DNA from: Rhodobacter sp. Har01
Lineage (GTDB): Bacteria; Pseudomonadota; Alphaproteobacteria; Rhodobacterales; Rhodobacteraceae
Direction: 5' to 3'
DNA length: 64,000 nucleotides
Assembly (NCBI RefSeq): GCF_020564565.1
Contig: NZ_JAJCTD010000006.1
Location: forward strand, 124,001 to 188,000
Shown here in pieces: positions 1 through 7,368 of this stretch. The translations under genes were made by a program, and so were the position numbers. The notes beneath the pieces are model-generated. The model was not told the DNA's origin, did not search any database, and worked only from the letters and a program-made list of their open reading frames with translations. Position 1 is the stretch's first letter; each line of letters begins with the position of its first letter.

Positions 1-723
1 CATGCGGTACCACAGCGCGTCGGGGAGGAATTGGCCGCCTCGGAACAGCCAGGAGAACAGGGTGGGGAAGCTGCGTTTGAAGCCTCCGCGCGCCATGTGG
101 TCGAACATGATCTGGGCTGCGGCTTCGGGTTCCAGGATGAAGGGCATCTGGAAATCGTTCTGCGCGGTCAGGCGGGTGCGGATGAAGCCGGGGTTGGCCT
201 GCTGCACGGTGATGCCGGTGTTCCGCAAGTCGGCGTAAAGCGATTCGGCCAGGACCATGGTGGCGGCCTTGGAGGCGGCGTAGCCGATGGCGCCGGGCAG
301 GCCCCGGAAGCCTGACAAAGAGCCGGTGATGACGATGTGGCCGGCGTTGCGGGCGACCATCTGCGGCAGCACGGCGCCGACGACGCGGGTGCAGCCGGTG
401 GCGTTGACGTTCAGCATCGCCTCGGCCTTGTCGGCGTCCCAGTCCTGCGCGCGCATCGGCCAGTAGACGCCGGCCAGGAATACAAGGCCGTCGACTTCGC
501 CGACCTGAGCGGCGGCGGACCGGACGCTGGCGGTGTCGGCGACGTCCATCGGCACGGTCTGCGCCCCGCCGGGGATGCTGGCGGCGGCCTTCGCCAGGCC
601 CTCGGGTGAGCGGGCCGAGAGGATGAGCTGCGCCCCGGCCTGCCCCATGCGCTGGGCCAGCGCGAGGCCCAGGCCTTCGGAGGCGCCGACCAGCCAGTAG
701 CGTTTGCCGGCGAAATCCCTCAT
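1..723 (-). CDS. SDR-family oxidoreductase, 3' end outside window
   Basis: This reading frame runs leftwards from ATG at 723 and is still open at base 1, so about 241 residues are visible. It is a classical short-chain dehydrogenase: the glycine-rich cofactor loop GASEGLG lies near residue 13, the catalytic serine in ITGSLS near 135, and YAASK (Tyr148, Lys152) supplies the active-site pair. The usual NNAG is replaced by FLAG. Its start overlaps the stop of the DUF3833 gene by 4 nt (ATGA), making it the last visible gene of the operon that begins at 4703. From memory, R. sphaeroides has an SDR at the matching place in its RpoE-controlled operon. The substrate is unknown. Confidence 0.88.
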   Translation of the reverse strand, partial: MRDFAGKRYWLVGASEGLGLALAQRMGQAGAQLILSARSPEGLAKAAASIPGGAQTVPMDVADTASVRSAAAQVGEVDGLVFLAGVYWPMRAQDWDADKAEAMLNVNATGCTRVVGAVLPQMVARNAGHIVITGSLSGFRGLPGAIGYAASKAATMVLAESLYADLRNTGITVQQANPGFIRTRLTAQNDFQMPFILEPEAAAQIMFDHMARGGFKRSFPTLFSWLFRGGQFLPDALWYRM

Positions 724-1304
724 TCCGCGGCCATGCGGGCGGCGGCGGATTCCGGCGCGGGGCGGATGGTGGCGACCAGTTCGGCGACCTTGACGCCGAA
801 CTTGCGGAATTCCGAGCGGTTCATCAGCGTGCCGTTGTCCAGCAGATACATCCAGTCGGTGACCGACAGAACGTGCCCGCCGGCCTGCGGTTCCAGCTTG
901 ATGCGGTAGCGCATGACCAGCGCCGAACCGCTTGCGCGGCCGGTGGCGGTGCCGACGATATCGGGCGCGGTGCCGGTGATGGCGCCGTCCGGCCCCAGGG
1001 TCAGCGACCAGGCGCGGGACTGGCGGGCGCCGCTGTCATAGATGAAATCCTCGGTCAGGGTGCCGGTTGGGCCGGTCCAGGTGCCCCGGGCGCTGGCGAC
1101 GAAGCGCGACACGACGCGGCCGGTGGGGCCGTAGAGCAGCCCCTCCATGGCAAGCGGGCCGGAGAGGTGGGTGGCGGGGTCAAGCGCGGGGCCGGTGGCA
1201 TAGTCTTCGGGGCGTTGCGCGGTGAAGCCGGCGAAGCGGGTGCGGGCGTAGGCGAGGGCCAGGACGACAAGTGCGCCGAGGGCGAAGGCAAGGAGGGTGG
1301 GCAC
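720..1304 (-). CDS. DUF3833 family protein
   Basis: This 194-residue protein has an N-terminal hydrophobic segment (residues 2-20) that is a membrane anchor or signal sequence, followed by a soluble beta-rich domain. The late block NRSEFRKFGVKVAEL is typical of DUF3833, a family of unknown function often placed beside cyclopropane-fatty-acid and lipid-modification genes. It begins 3 nt after the MFS gene stop and overlaps the SDR gene by 4 nt, so it is probably co-translated with both. A lipid- or envelope-related role is inferred only from its neighbours. Confidence 0.8.
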   Translation of the reverse strand: MPTLLAFALGALVVLALAYARTRFAGFTAQRPEDYATGPALDPATHLSGPLAMEGLLYGPTGRVVSRFVASARGTWTGPTGTLTEDFIYDSGARQSRAWSLTLGPDGAITGTAPDIVGTATGRASGSALVMRYRIKLEPQAGGHVLSVTDWMYLLDNGTLMNRSEFRKFGVKVAELVATIRPAPESAAARMAAE

Positions 1305-1307
1305 GGG

Positions 1308-2546
1308 TCAGGTCTCCATGTCGGGAGTGCGGGCAAGGAGTGCCAGCGCGGTCAGTTTCAATACGCAGGGAAGGGCGGCGTAGATCAGTGTGAGGGCGAG
1401 AAGGGCGCTGTCGGGGTTGGTCGGGCCGGGGGTGAAGCCGGCGGCTTGCAGCGCCGGCAGCAGGGTTGCGGCGGCAAGGGCGAGCGAAAGCTTGGAGACG
1501 AAGGACCACAGGCCGAAGGCGGCGGCCTCGGTGCCGGTGCCAAGCTGGCCCAGGCGGCGGGCGAAAAGCGCGGGCAGGAGCGTGAGGTCGGCGCCGAGGG
1601 CCGCGCCGGAGGCGGCGCAGATCGCGGCGAAGGCGAGGGTGTCGCCGGCGGTGAGGGTGGCGGCCCAGAGGAAGGCGGCGATGGCAAGGATCATGCCGGC
1701 CATCAGGGCGGGCTTGGCGCCGAAGCGGGCGGCGGCGCGGGTCCACAGCGGCGCGGCGGCGGCGGCGGAGAGGAAGAACAGCAAGAGCAGCGGGCCTTCG
1801 GCGCCGGGGGCCTGAAGGCGGCTTTCGACGAAGAACAGGAAGGTGGTCGAGGTGACGGCCACGGGTGCTGCGTTCAGCAGCGCGATCAAGAGCAGGCGGC
1901 GGGCGAGCGGGTCGGCAAGCGCCGGGCGGAACAGGTCTATGGGCGAGGTGCGGGGTCCGCTGCGGGCGGTGGTGGACCATTCGCGGTGCATGGCGATGGT
2001 GGCGATGAGGGCGACGGCCGCGAAGACGGCGGCGAAGGCGGTGAAGGGGGCGTCGGTCAGGCGGGCCAGCGCCACCGGGGCGGTGGCGGCCAGGCAGACG
2101 CCGATCAGGCCCCCGGCCTCTCGCCAGCCGGCGAGGCGGATGTGGCCTTGCGGGCCAAGGGTGGCGGCCTTGGACACTCCATCCGCGTAGAAGGTGATGG
2201 TGAGGAAGGAGAAGGCCGAGAACAGCGCGGTCAGGGTGAGGGCGAACCACAACAGCGGGGCGGTGGGCGGGGGCATGGCGAAAAGCCCCCACATCGCGGC
2301 GGCCATCAGGGCGGTGGCGGCGGCGATGGTGGTGCGGCGGTGGGGCCGCGTCGTCTCGGCAAGCCAGCCGAGCAGCGGGTCTTGCACCACGTCGATCAGG
2401 CGCAGCGCGGCGAGGGTGGCGCCAAGGGCGGCAAGCGGCACGCCGTAGCTGTCGACATAGAACTTGGGCGCATGGATGTAGATCGGCAGGCCGGCCATGG
2501 CGATGAGGGCCGCAAACAGCGACCAGGCCGGCAGGCGATGGGCCAT
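1308..2546 (-). CDS. MFS transporter, GPH-like
   Basis: This 412-residue, very hydrophobic protein has about 12 predicted membrane segments. The early block IDVVQDPLLGWLAE matches the conserved aspartate loop after helix 2 in the glycoside-pentoside-hexuronide/MelB branch of the major facilitator superfamily. It overlaps the DUF1365 gene by one base and is followed after 3 nt by the DUF3833 gene, so it is part of the same operon. The cargo cannot be read from the sequence. With lipid-modifying neighbours, a lipid or sterol-like cargo is possible but speculative. Confidence 0.85.
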   Translation of the reverse strand: MAHRLPAWSLFAALIAMAGLPIYIHAPKFYVDSYGVPLAALGATLAALRLIDVVQDPLLGWLAETTRPHRRTTIAAATALMAAAMWGLFAMPPPTAPLLWFALTLTALFSAFSFLTITFYADGVSKAATLGPQGHIRLAGWREAGGLIGVCLAATAPVALARLTDAPFTAFAAVFAAVALIATIAMHREWSTTARSGPRTSPIDLFRPALADPLARRLLLIALLNAAPVAVTSTTFLFFVESRLQAPGAEGPLLLLFFLSAAAAAPLWTRAAARFGAKPALMAGMILAIAAFLWAATLTAGDTLAFAAICAASGAALGADLTLLPALFARRLGQLGTGTEAAAFGLWSFVSKLSLALAAATLLPALQAAGFTPGPTNPDSALLALTLIYAALPCVLKLTALALLARTPDMET

Positions 2547-3301
2547 CAGCGGCTGACGTCCTTGGCCGGCGGCGCTGCACGGGGGCGGAAGGTCACACCC
2601 TTGAGCCAGAGCTTCAGCGCCTGCCAGTGGATCAGCGCCAGCACCCGGCGCGAGCCGAACGGGCGGCGCAGGCAGGCGCGCAGGATGCCGGTGTTGGTCA
2701 GCGGCGCGCGGGGGCCGATCAGGTTGGTGAAGAGGCCCCCGGTCGGCGAGGTGTAGTCGATCCAGACGCCGATCCGGTCGGGGTTGATGTCGAAGCGAAA
2801 GTCGTAGCGGCCCTCGACGGGCTGGAAGGGCGAGACATGAAAAAGCTTTTCAGCCGTCAGGGTATCGGTGCGGGTGATGGGCCGGCCATCGGGATGGGTG
2901 CAGAGGTAGGAGTGACGCTCGCCGTAGGTGTTGGACACTTCGGCGATGACCGAGACAAGGTCTCCGGCCGCGTTGTGGCAGAGCCAGAAGGACACCGGGT
3001 TGAAGACGTGGCCCAGCACGCGGGGCTGGCCGAGGAGCAGGATCCGCTCGGATCCGGGGGCGCCCTGGGCCGCAAGAACCTCGCGCACCCAGGCGGTGCC
3101 GCGACCTTGGCCGGGGGCGCCGCCATAGTCGGCGTCATGCAGCGCGACCAGGTTGGCGCGGTTGCGGGAAAACAGCGCCGGGCCGGTGGCGCTGTCGGGG
3201 TCGAGCAGAAGGTAGTCGACGCCGTAGCGGAAGGCGTTCTTCACCGCGCCCTTGCGGCCGTGGAAGGTTTCGCCGCGGATGTGTTCGACGGCATCTGTCA
3301 T
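2546..3301 (-). CDS. DUF1365 domain protein
   Basis: A 251-residue soluble protein of the DUF1365 family, recognised by the start GETFHGRKGAVKNAF, the central VSFWLCHN and NTYGERHSYL blocks and the FHVSPF motif. DUF1365 genes commonly sit between an FAD amine-oxidase-like gene and a cyclopropane-fatty-acyl synthase. In R. sphaeroides the related operon is RpoE-controlled and, as I recall, contributes to unsaturated and furan fatty acid formation after singlet-oxygen stress. Here no methyltransferase gene follows; an MFS gene does. There are 106 nt between it and the upstream FAD gene. Confidence 0.85.
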   Translation of the reverse strand: MTDAVEHIRGETFHGRKGAVKNAFRYGVDYLLLDPDSATGPALFSRNRANLVALHDADYGGAPGQGRGTAWVREVLAAQGAPGSERILLLGQPRVLGHVFNPVSFWLCHNAAGDLVSVIAEVSNTYGERHSYLCTHPDGRPITRTDTLTAEKLFHVSPFQPVEGRYDFRFDINPDRIGVWIDYTSPTGGLFTNLIGPRAPLTNTGILRACLRRPFGSRRVLALIHWQALKLWLKGVTFRPRAAPPAKDVSR

Positions 3302-3407
3302 GCGCAGACGCCGGGGGTGTCAAAGCCCGTTCCGGCGCGAGTGTCGCGCCGGGAATTCGCAGGAGTTCCTGCGACGGTGGGGCCTTGGCGCGAAGGTTGG
3401 GCGTTGG

Positions 3408-4703
3408 TCATGCGGCGGCCTCAAGCGGCGTGCGGCTTTGCAGACCTTCTACCACATCATGCGCCGAAGCGATGCCGTCTTCGTGGAAGCCGTTCTTCAT
3501 CCAGGCGCCGCAGAACCAGGTGTTCCCGGTGCCGTTCATCGCGCGGATCTGGTCCTGCGCGGCCAGGGTCCCCAGATCATAGACCGGGTGGCGGAAGGTG
3601 GTGACATCGTGGATCCGGTCGGCGCGGATGGCCTGGGTGGCGTTCAGCGTGACGAACAGCGGGTCGTCCGGCGGAATGGGTTGCAGCGCGTTCATCCAGT
3701 AGGTCAGGTCGATGCGGTTGCCGGCACCGCCCTTGGGTTCGACATAGTTCCACGATGACCAGGTCTTGCGGCGTTGCGGCATCAGGCGGGTGTCGGCGTG
3801 CAGGACGGCCTCATTCGGCTGATAGCGGACGGCGCCCAGCGCGCTGCGTTCATCGGGCGTGGGGTCCGACAGCAGGCGCAGGGACACATCGGAATGGGTG
3901 GCAAAGACGATGTCATCGAACACCTCCCAGGTGCCGCCCTGGGCGCGGACCTGCACCGTGCCATTGTCGCGCCGGACGGCGGCGATCGGGGCGGACAGGC
4001 GGATGTCGACGCCCTGGCGCGCCATCAGGGCCTGCAGGCGGCTGACGTACTGCACGGAGCCGCCGCGAACGGTGTACCACTGGTGCTGCCCGTTGGGCGA
4101 CAGCAGCGCGTGGTTCTTGAAGAACTGCACCAACGCCTTGGCCGGGAAATCGAGGATGCCCATGGTGGGCGTCGACCAGATCGCGCCCGAGAAGGGGGTG
4201 ATGTACCAGTCGCGGAAGGCCGCACCGGTGCCCAGTTCGTCCAGCAACTCGCGGATGGTCATGCGGCCGTCTTGCGCCACGGTCTCGGCGTGCTTGTTGA
4301 AGCGCAGGATGTCGGTGATCATGCCCAGAAACCGCGGTGACAGGGCGTTGCGGCGCTGGGCGAAGATGGTGTTCAGGTCGGCCAGGCCGTATTCGACGCG
4401 GCCGCCGTCGATCGAGGCGGCAAAGGACATGCTGCTGGGGGCGACGGGCACGTCAAGCTTTTCGAACAGCTTCACGAGGTGGGGATAGTTCACCCGGTTG
4501 TAGACGATGAAGCCGGTGTCGACCGGCTGATCGCCGCGCTTGCCCGCGATCAGGGTGCGGGCGTGGCCGCCAAGGCGGCTTTCGGATTCGAACAGCACGA
4601 CCGAGTTGCCTTCGGCCAGCAGGTGGGCGGCGGACATGCCCGAAATGCCCCCCCCGACTACGGCGATGCGGCGAGGGGGGTTAACAGAAGTCTCGAATGG
4701 CAT
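3408..4703 (-). CDS. FAD-dependent amine-oxidase-like oxidoreductase
   Basis: A 431-residue flavoprotein. IAVVGGGISGMSAAHLL near residue 13 is the Rossmann dinucleotide site, followed by FESESRLGGHA, the second FAD-binding strand. The family (NAD(P)-binding/FAD oxidoreductases beside DUF1365) includes, from memory, the R. sphaeroides enzyme that desaturates methylated fatty-acyl tails (UfaD). The ATG at 4703 was chosen because the Rossmann fold starts just after it; longer readings add low-complexity sequence. It is the first gene of the minus-strand operon, about 27 nt downstream of a predicted RpoE promoter. Exact substrate is inferred, not shown. Confidence 0.87.
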   Translation of the reverse strand: MPFETSVNPPRRIAVVGGGISGMSAAHLLAEGNSVVLFESESRLGGHARTLIAGKRGDQPVDTGFIVYNRVNYPHLVKLFEKLDVPVAPSSMSFAASIDGGRVEYGLADLNTIFAQRRNALSPRFLGMITDILRFNKHAETVAQDGRMTIRELLDELGTGAAFRDWYITPFSGAIWSTPTMGILDFPAKALVQFFKNHALLSPNGQHQWYTVRGGSVQYVSRLQALMARQGVDIRLSAPIAAVRRDNGTVQVRAQGGTWEVFDDIVFATHSDVSLRLLSDPTPDERSALGAVRYQPNEAVLHADTRLMPQRRKTWSSWNYVEPKGGAGNRIDLTYWMNALQPIPPDDPLFVTLNATQAIRADRIHDVTTFRHPVYDLGTLAAQDQIRAMNGTGNTWFCGAWMKNGFHEDGIASAHDVVEGLQSRTPLEAAA

Positions 4704-4736
4704 GAAGCGTTCCCGTGGATGACCGTCTTTTGCAGT

Positions 4737-4765
4737 GCATACGGCGGGCGGGTGCGTTCGGATCA
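4737..4765 (-). promoter_or_regulatory. Predicted RpoE (ECF) promoter of the FAD-DUF1365-MFS operon
   Basis: On the minus strand, TGATCC (4765-4760) is followed after 18 nt by TATGC (4741-4737). The remembered R. sphaeroides RpoE consensus is TGATCC-N18-TAAGA, so the -35 is perfect and the -10 partial. Transcription would start near 4730, some 27 nt before the ATG at 4703. Confidence 0.65.
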
Positions 4766-4812
4766 GGTGAAACCGCAAGAAATTCCACAGGATGGAAATT
4801 CGCGCCGCAAGG

Positions 4813-4841
4813 TGATCCGGTCCGCGGGCAGCGGCGTAGAA
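4813..4841 (+). promoter_or_regulatory. Predicted RpoE autoregulatory promoter of rpoE-chrR
   Basis: TGATCC at 4813-4818, an 18-nt spacer and TAGAA at 4837-4841 match the RpoE consensus TGATCC-N18-TAAGA closely. It faces away from the minus-strand copy 48 nt to the left. Transcription would start close to 4848, which matters for choosing the rpoE start codon. Confidence 0.72.
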
Positions 4842-4945
4842 GCGGCATGATGTTCGACGCTTGTCCTGACGACAAAACGGATGCATCCCTGTCGACGCCC
4901 CCCTATGGTGCGCCGCAAACGGGGATTTGGCAGCGGGATGGCCGG

Positions 4946-5494
4946 GTGAAGGCGGACGGGTCGGATATTCAGGACTGGGCGGCGCTGGTGGCCGCCGTGC
5001 GCGACCGTCAGGACCGCGCGGCCTTTGCCGCGCTGTTTCGGCACTTTGCCCCGCGGGTGAAGGGTTTCCTGATGAAGTCGGGCGCGGATGCGGCGCTGGC
5101 CGAGGAATGTGCGCAGGATGCCATGGCCACGGTCTGGCAGAAGGCGCATCTCTTCGACCCCGCCCGGGCAAGCGTGTCGACCTGGGTCTTCACCATTGCC
5201 CGGAACCGCCGGATCGACGTGCTGCGCCGGACGCGCCGCCCCGAGCCGGAAGAGCTGCCCTGGGGACCGGAGCCTGAACCTGATCAGGCCACGGTGCTGG
5301 AGGTGCGGCAAGAGACCGAGCGGCTGGGCCAGGCTTTGGCGCGGCTGCCCGACAAGCAGCGCGCGCTGATCGAGCGGGCGTATTGGGGCGAGGTCTCGCA
5401 CAGCGAGATCGCCGCCGAGACGGGATTGCCCCTGGGCACCATAAAAAGCCGGATCCGGCTGGCGCTGGACCGGCTGCGGCAAGAGTTGAAGTGA
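4946..5494 (+). CDS. rpoE: ECF sigma factor RpoE (ChrR-controlled type)
   Basis: An extracytoplasmic-function sigma factor. Region 2 contains FRHFAPRVKGFLMKSG and VSTWVFTIARNRRIDVLRR; region 4 contains LPDKQRALIERAYWGEVSHSEIAAETGLPLGTIKSRIR cut into its usual helix-turn-helix parts. The motif content and the chrR gene 8 nt downstream place it with R. sphaeroides RpoE, which drives the singlet-oxygen response. I chose GTG 4946 (182 residues, near the usual length). ATG 4847 and 4850 are also in frame, but they fall at the predicted transcription start and the 33 codons between have non-coding-like third positions. The alternative is a leaderless transcript from 4847/4850. Confidence 0.93.
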   Translation: MKADGSDIQDWAALVAAVRDRQDRAAFAALFRHFAPRVKGFLMKSGADAALAEECAQDAMATVWQKAHLFDPARASVSTWVFTIARNRRIDVLRRTRRPEPEELPWGPEPEPDQATVLEVRQETERLGQALARLPDKQRALIERAYWGEVSHSEIAAETGLPLGTIKSRIRLALDRLRQELK

Positions 5495-5502
5495 GAAGGC
5501 AC

Positions 5503-6147
5503 ATGACCATTCGTCACCACCTGTCGGAAGAATTGCTGATGGCCTATGCGGCGGGCGAATTGCCCGAGGCCTTTGCGCTGGTCGTCGCCACGCATGTGTC
5601 GCTGTGCGACGAGTGCCGGGCGCAGGCCGAGGCCTATGAGGCGCTGGGCGGCGCGGTGGTCGAGGAGATCGCCGCCGAGATGGACGATGCGGCGCTGGAG
5701 GCTTGTCTGGCACGGCTGGACGGGATGCCGCAAATGGCCCCCGCCCGGCCGGCGCCGCGGCGGCGCGGGGTGCTGCCGGGGCCTTTGGCCGATTATGTGG
5801 GCGGCGGGGTCGAGGCGGTGAAGTGGCGGCCGGTGGGCAAGGGCGTGCGGCAGGCGATCCTGCCGACCGACCGCGGTGCGACGGCGCGGCTGTTGTACAT
5901 TCCCGCCGGCGTGGCGGTGCCGGACCACGGCCACCGGGGCCTTGAGATGACGCTGGTGCTGCAGGGCGCCTTTGCCGACGAGACGGGCCGGTTCGGGCCG
6001 GGCGACGTGGAGATCGCCGATGGCGATCTGGAGCATGTGCCGGTGGCCGAGGCCGGGCAGGACTGCATCTGCCTTGCGGCCACGGACGCGCCGTTGCGGT
6101 TCAAGGGCATCGTGCCGCGGATGGCGCAGCCGTTCATGCGCATCTGA
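5503..6147 (+). CDS. chrR: Zinc anti-sigma factor ChrR
   Basis: A 214-residue anti-sigma factor that holds RpoE inactive until singlet oxygen or organic peroxide is sensed. All ligands known from R. sphaeroides ChrR are visible. The N-terminal anti-sigma domain has His6, His31, Cys35 and Cys38 at the same numbering. The C-terminal cupin has His142, His144, Glu148 and His178, each shifted by one residue. Both zinc sites therefore look intact. It starts 8 nt after rpoE and is surely co-transcribed. A double-palindrome repeat begins 11 nt after its stop. Confidence 0.96.
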   Translation: MTIRHHLSEELLMAYAAGELPEAFALVVATHVSLCDECRAQAEAYEALGGAVVEEIAAEMDDAALEACLARLDGMPQMAPARPAPRRRGVLPGPLADYVGGGVEAVKWRPVGKGVRQAILPTDRGATARLLYIPAGVAVPDHGHRGLEMTLVLQGAFADETGRFGPGDVEIADGDLEHVPVAEAGQDCICLAATDAPLRFKGIVPRMAQPFMRI

Positions 6148-6158
6148 CGGGCCGGGGC

Positions 6159-6207
6159 ACGGAATTCGAAGTCGAATTCCGTCCACGATTTCCGAATTCG
6201 GAAATCG
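6159..6207 (+). repeat. Double-palindrome repeat element, copy 1
   Basis: Two back-to-back palindromes. The first has 11-bp arms (6159-6169 and 6172-6182, core GGAATTCGA/TCGAATTCC). The second is a perfect 22-nt palindrome at 6186-6207 with core GATTTCCGAATTCGGAAATC. The 49 nt recur at 10387-10435 in opposite orientation with 2 mismatches. It follows the chrR stop, so it may end transcription or act as a REP-like element. Confidence 0.9.
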
Positions 6208-6259
6208 GTTCCCCGGGGTGGTCTTGTCTCTGCGCCTGTGATCGGAGAAAATCCGCGCC

Positions 6260-6844
6260 ATGGCGACAGATGACACTCTTTCCACGACCGGCCGCGCCGA
6301 TGCCCTGAGGGCGGCGACGGATGACACCCACAAGGCGCTGGACGCCTGGGTGATGGCGGCGAACCCGTTTGCCAGCCATGAGCGCTATGGCCGCTATCTG
6401 CTGATGCAATACGAGATTCATCGCGATGTGGCTGGGCCCTATGCCGACCCGGCGCTGAACGGGCTGATCCCCGGCCTGGCCCGGATGGCCCGGCTTGAGG
6501 CGGTGGCGGCGGACCTGACCGATCTGGGGCTGGCGTGCCCCGGGGGGCAGGCGGAGGCGGAGGGTGCGGCGCTGCCCGAGGCCCTGGGGTGGCTTTACGT
6601 GGTCGAAGGGTCGAACCTGGGCGGGGCCTTCCTCTTGAAGGCCGCAAAGAGCCTGGGCTTGGGCGAGACCCACGGCGCGCGGCACATGGTCGATCCCGAC
6701 GAGGGGCCGGCGGCGGTGTGGCGGGCGTTCAAGGCCGGGCTTGAGGCGCCGGTGCTGACGGCAGCCGAGGAAGCCCGGGTGATCGCCGGGGCCGAGGCGG
6801 CCTTTGCCCGGGCACATGCGCTGGCGCGGGCCTGGCTGGGCTAA
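6260..6844 (+). CDS. Biliverdin-producing heme oxygenase
   Basis: A 194-residue, all-helical heme oxygenase. His24 in the DTHKALD block is the likely proximal heme ligand, and YVVEGSNLGGAFL near residue 114 matches the distal-helix glycine motif (EGSxLGG). The reaction would cleave heme to biliverdin, iron and CO, giving either iron supply or the chromophore of a bacteriophytochrome. No phytochrome or heme-uptake gene lies nearby. It follows chrR on the same strand but is separated by the repeat element and about 110 nt, so joint transcription is doubtful. Its stop overlaps the convergent hutD stop by 4 nt. Confidence 0.85.
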   Translation: MATDDTLSTTGRADALRAATDDTHKALDAWVMAANPFASHERYGRYLLMQYEIHRDVAGPYADPALNGLIPGLARMARLEAVAADLTDLGLACPGGQAEAEGAALPEALGWLYVVEGSNLGGAFLLKAAKSLGLGETHGARHMVDPDEGPAAVWRAFKAGLEAPVLTAAEEARVIAGAEAAFARAHALARAWLG

Positions 6845-7368
6845 AGGCCGAAGAGACGGGTCGCCACCACCGGGGCGCGGCCGTGGATCCGCGCCGGCCC
6901 GGTGGTCAGCAACAGATCGTCCGCGCCGAGGTCTGTGCCGTTCACCGAGACCGGCGCCAGCGCATAAAGTGCCAGCAGGCCCCCCGCCGCCAGAATGCTG
7001 CCGTCGCGCGCAATGGCCACTTCGGGCGCGGGCAGGTGGGCGGCGGTCATCACGTTGAAATCCTCGGAGTCGTGCCCGCCGGTGCCGGTGGCCGCAACCG
7101 CCACGTCGCCGGGAAAGGCCACCGGCTCCAGCGGCGCACAGTCGAGGTCGACGCCCGGCCCGACCAGCCGGAAGCCGCGGCCGGTGAGCACGGTCAGGTT
7201 GCGGCGCAGGCCGGGGAACAGCGAGAACGGCCCGTCCTCGGTGACGGTGGCGCGGGACAGCCGCGCCAGCAGGATGCCGTCGCGTTCGGCCCGGAACATC
7301 TCGACCGTGGTGCCGCGGCCGTTCTTCCACGGCTGCACGCGGTAGTCGGCGGGGGTCAGATGTCTCAT
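6841..7368 (-). CDS. HutD-family protein
   Basis: A 175-residue beta-rich protein of the HutD/DUF886 bicupin family, recognised by MRHLTPADYRVQPWKNGRGTT at the start (the family's PWKNGxGxT block), a central FPGLRRNLTVL and GFRLVG. HutD usually accompanies histidine utilisation genes and may tune the pathway, but no hut gene is near here. ATG 7368 overlaps the rmuC stop (ATGA), so it is translated with rmuC. The link to DNA repair genes is probably only positional. Confidence 0.83.
   Translation of the reverse strand: MRHLTPADYRVQPWKNGRGTTVEMFRAERDGILLARLSRATVTEDGPFSLFPGLRRNLTVLTGRGFRLVGPGVDLDCAPLEPVAFPGDVAVAATGTGGHDSEDFNVMTAAHLPAPEVAIARDGSILAAGGLLALYALAPVSVNGTDLGADDLLLTTGPARIHGRAPVVATRLFGL

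Noticed and set aside
873..2756. A 627-codon plus-strand open frame
   Set aside because: It lies opposite the DUF3833 and MFS genes and reads as glycine-rich low-complexity sequence.
6841..7368. A histidine-utilisation (hut) operon because of HutD
   Set aside because: No hutH, hutU, hutI or hutG gene lies nearby; hutD here rides with mutL-rmuC.
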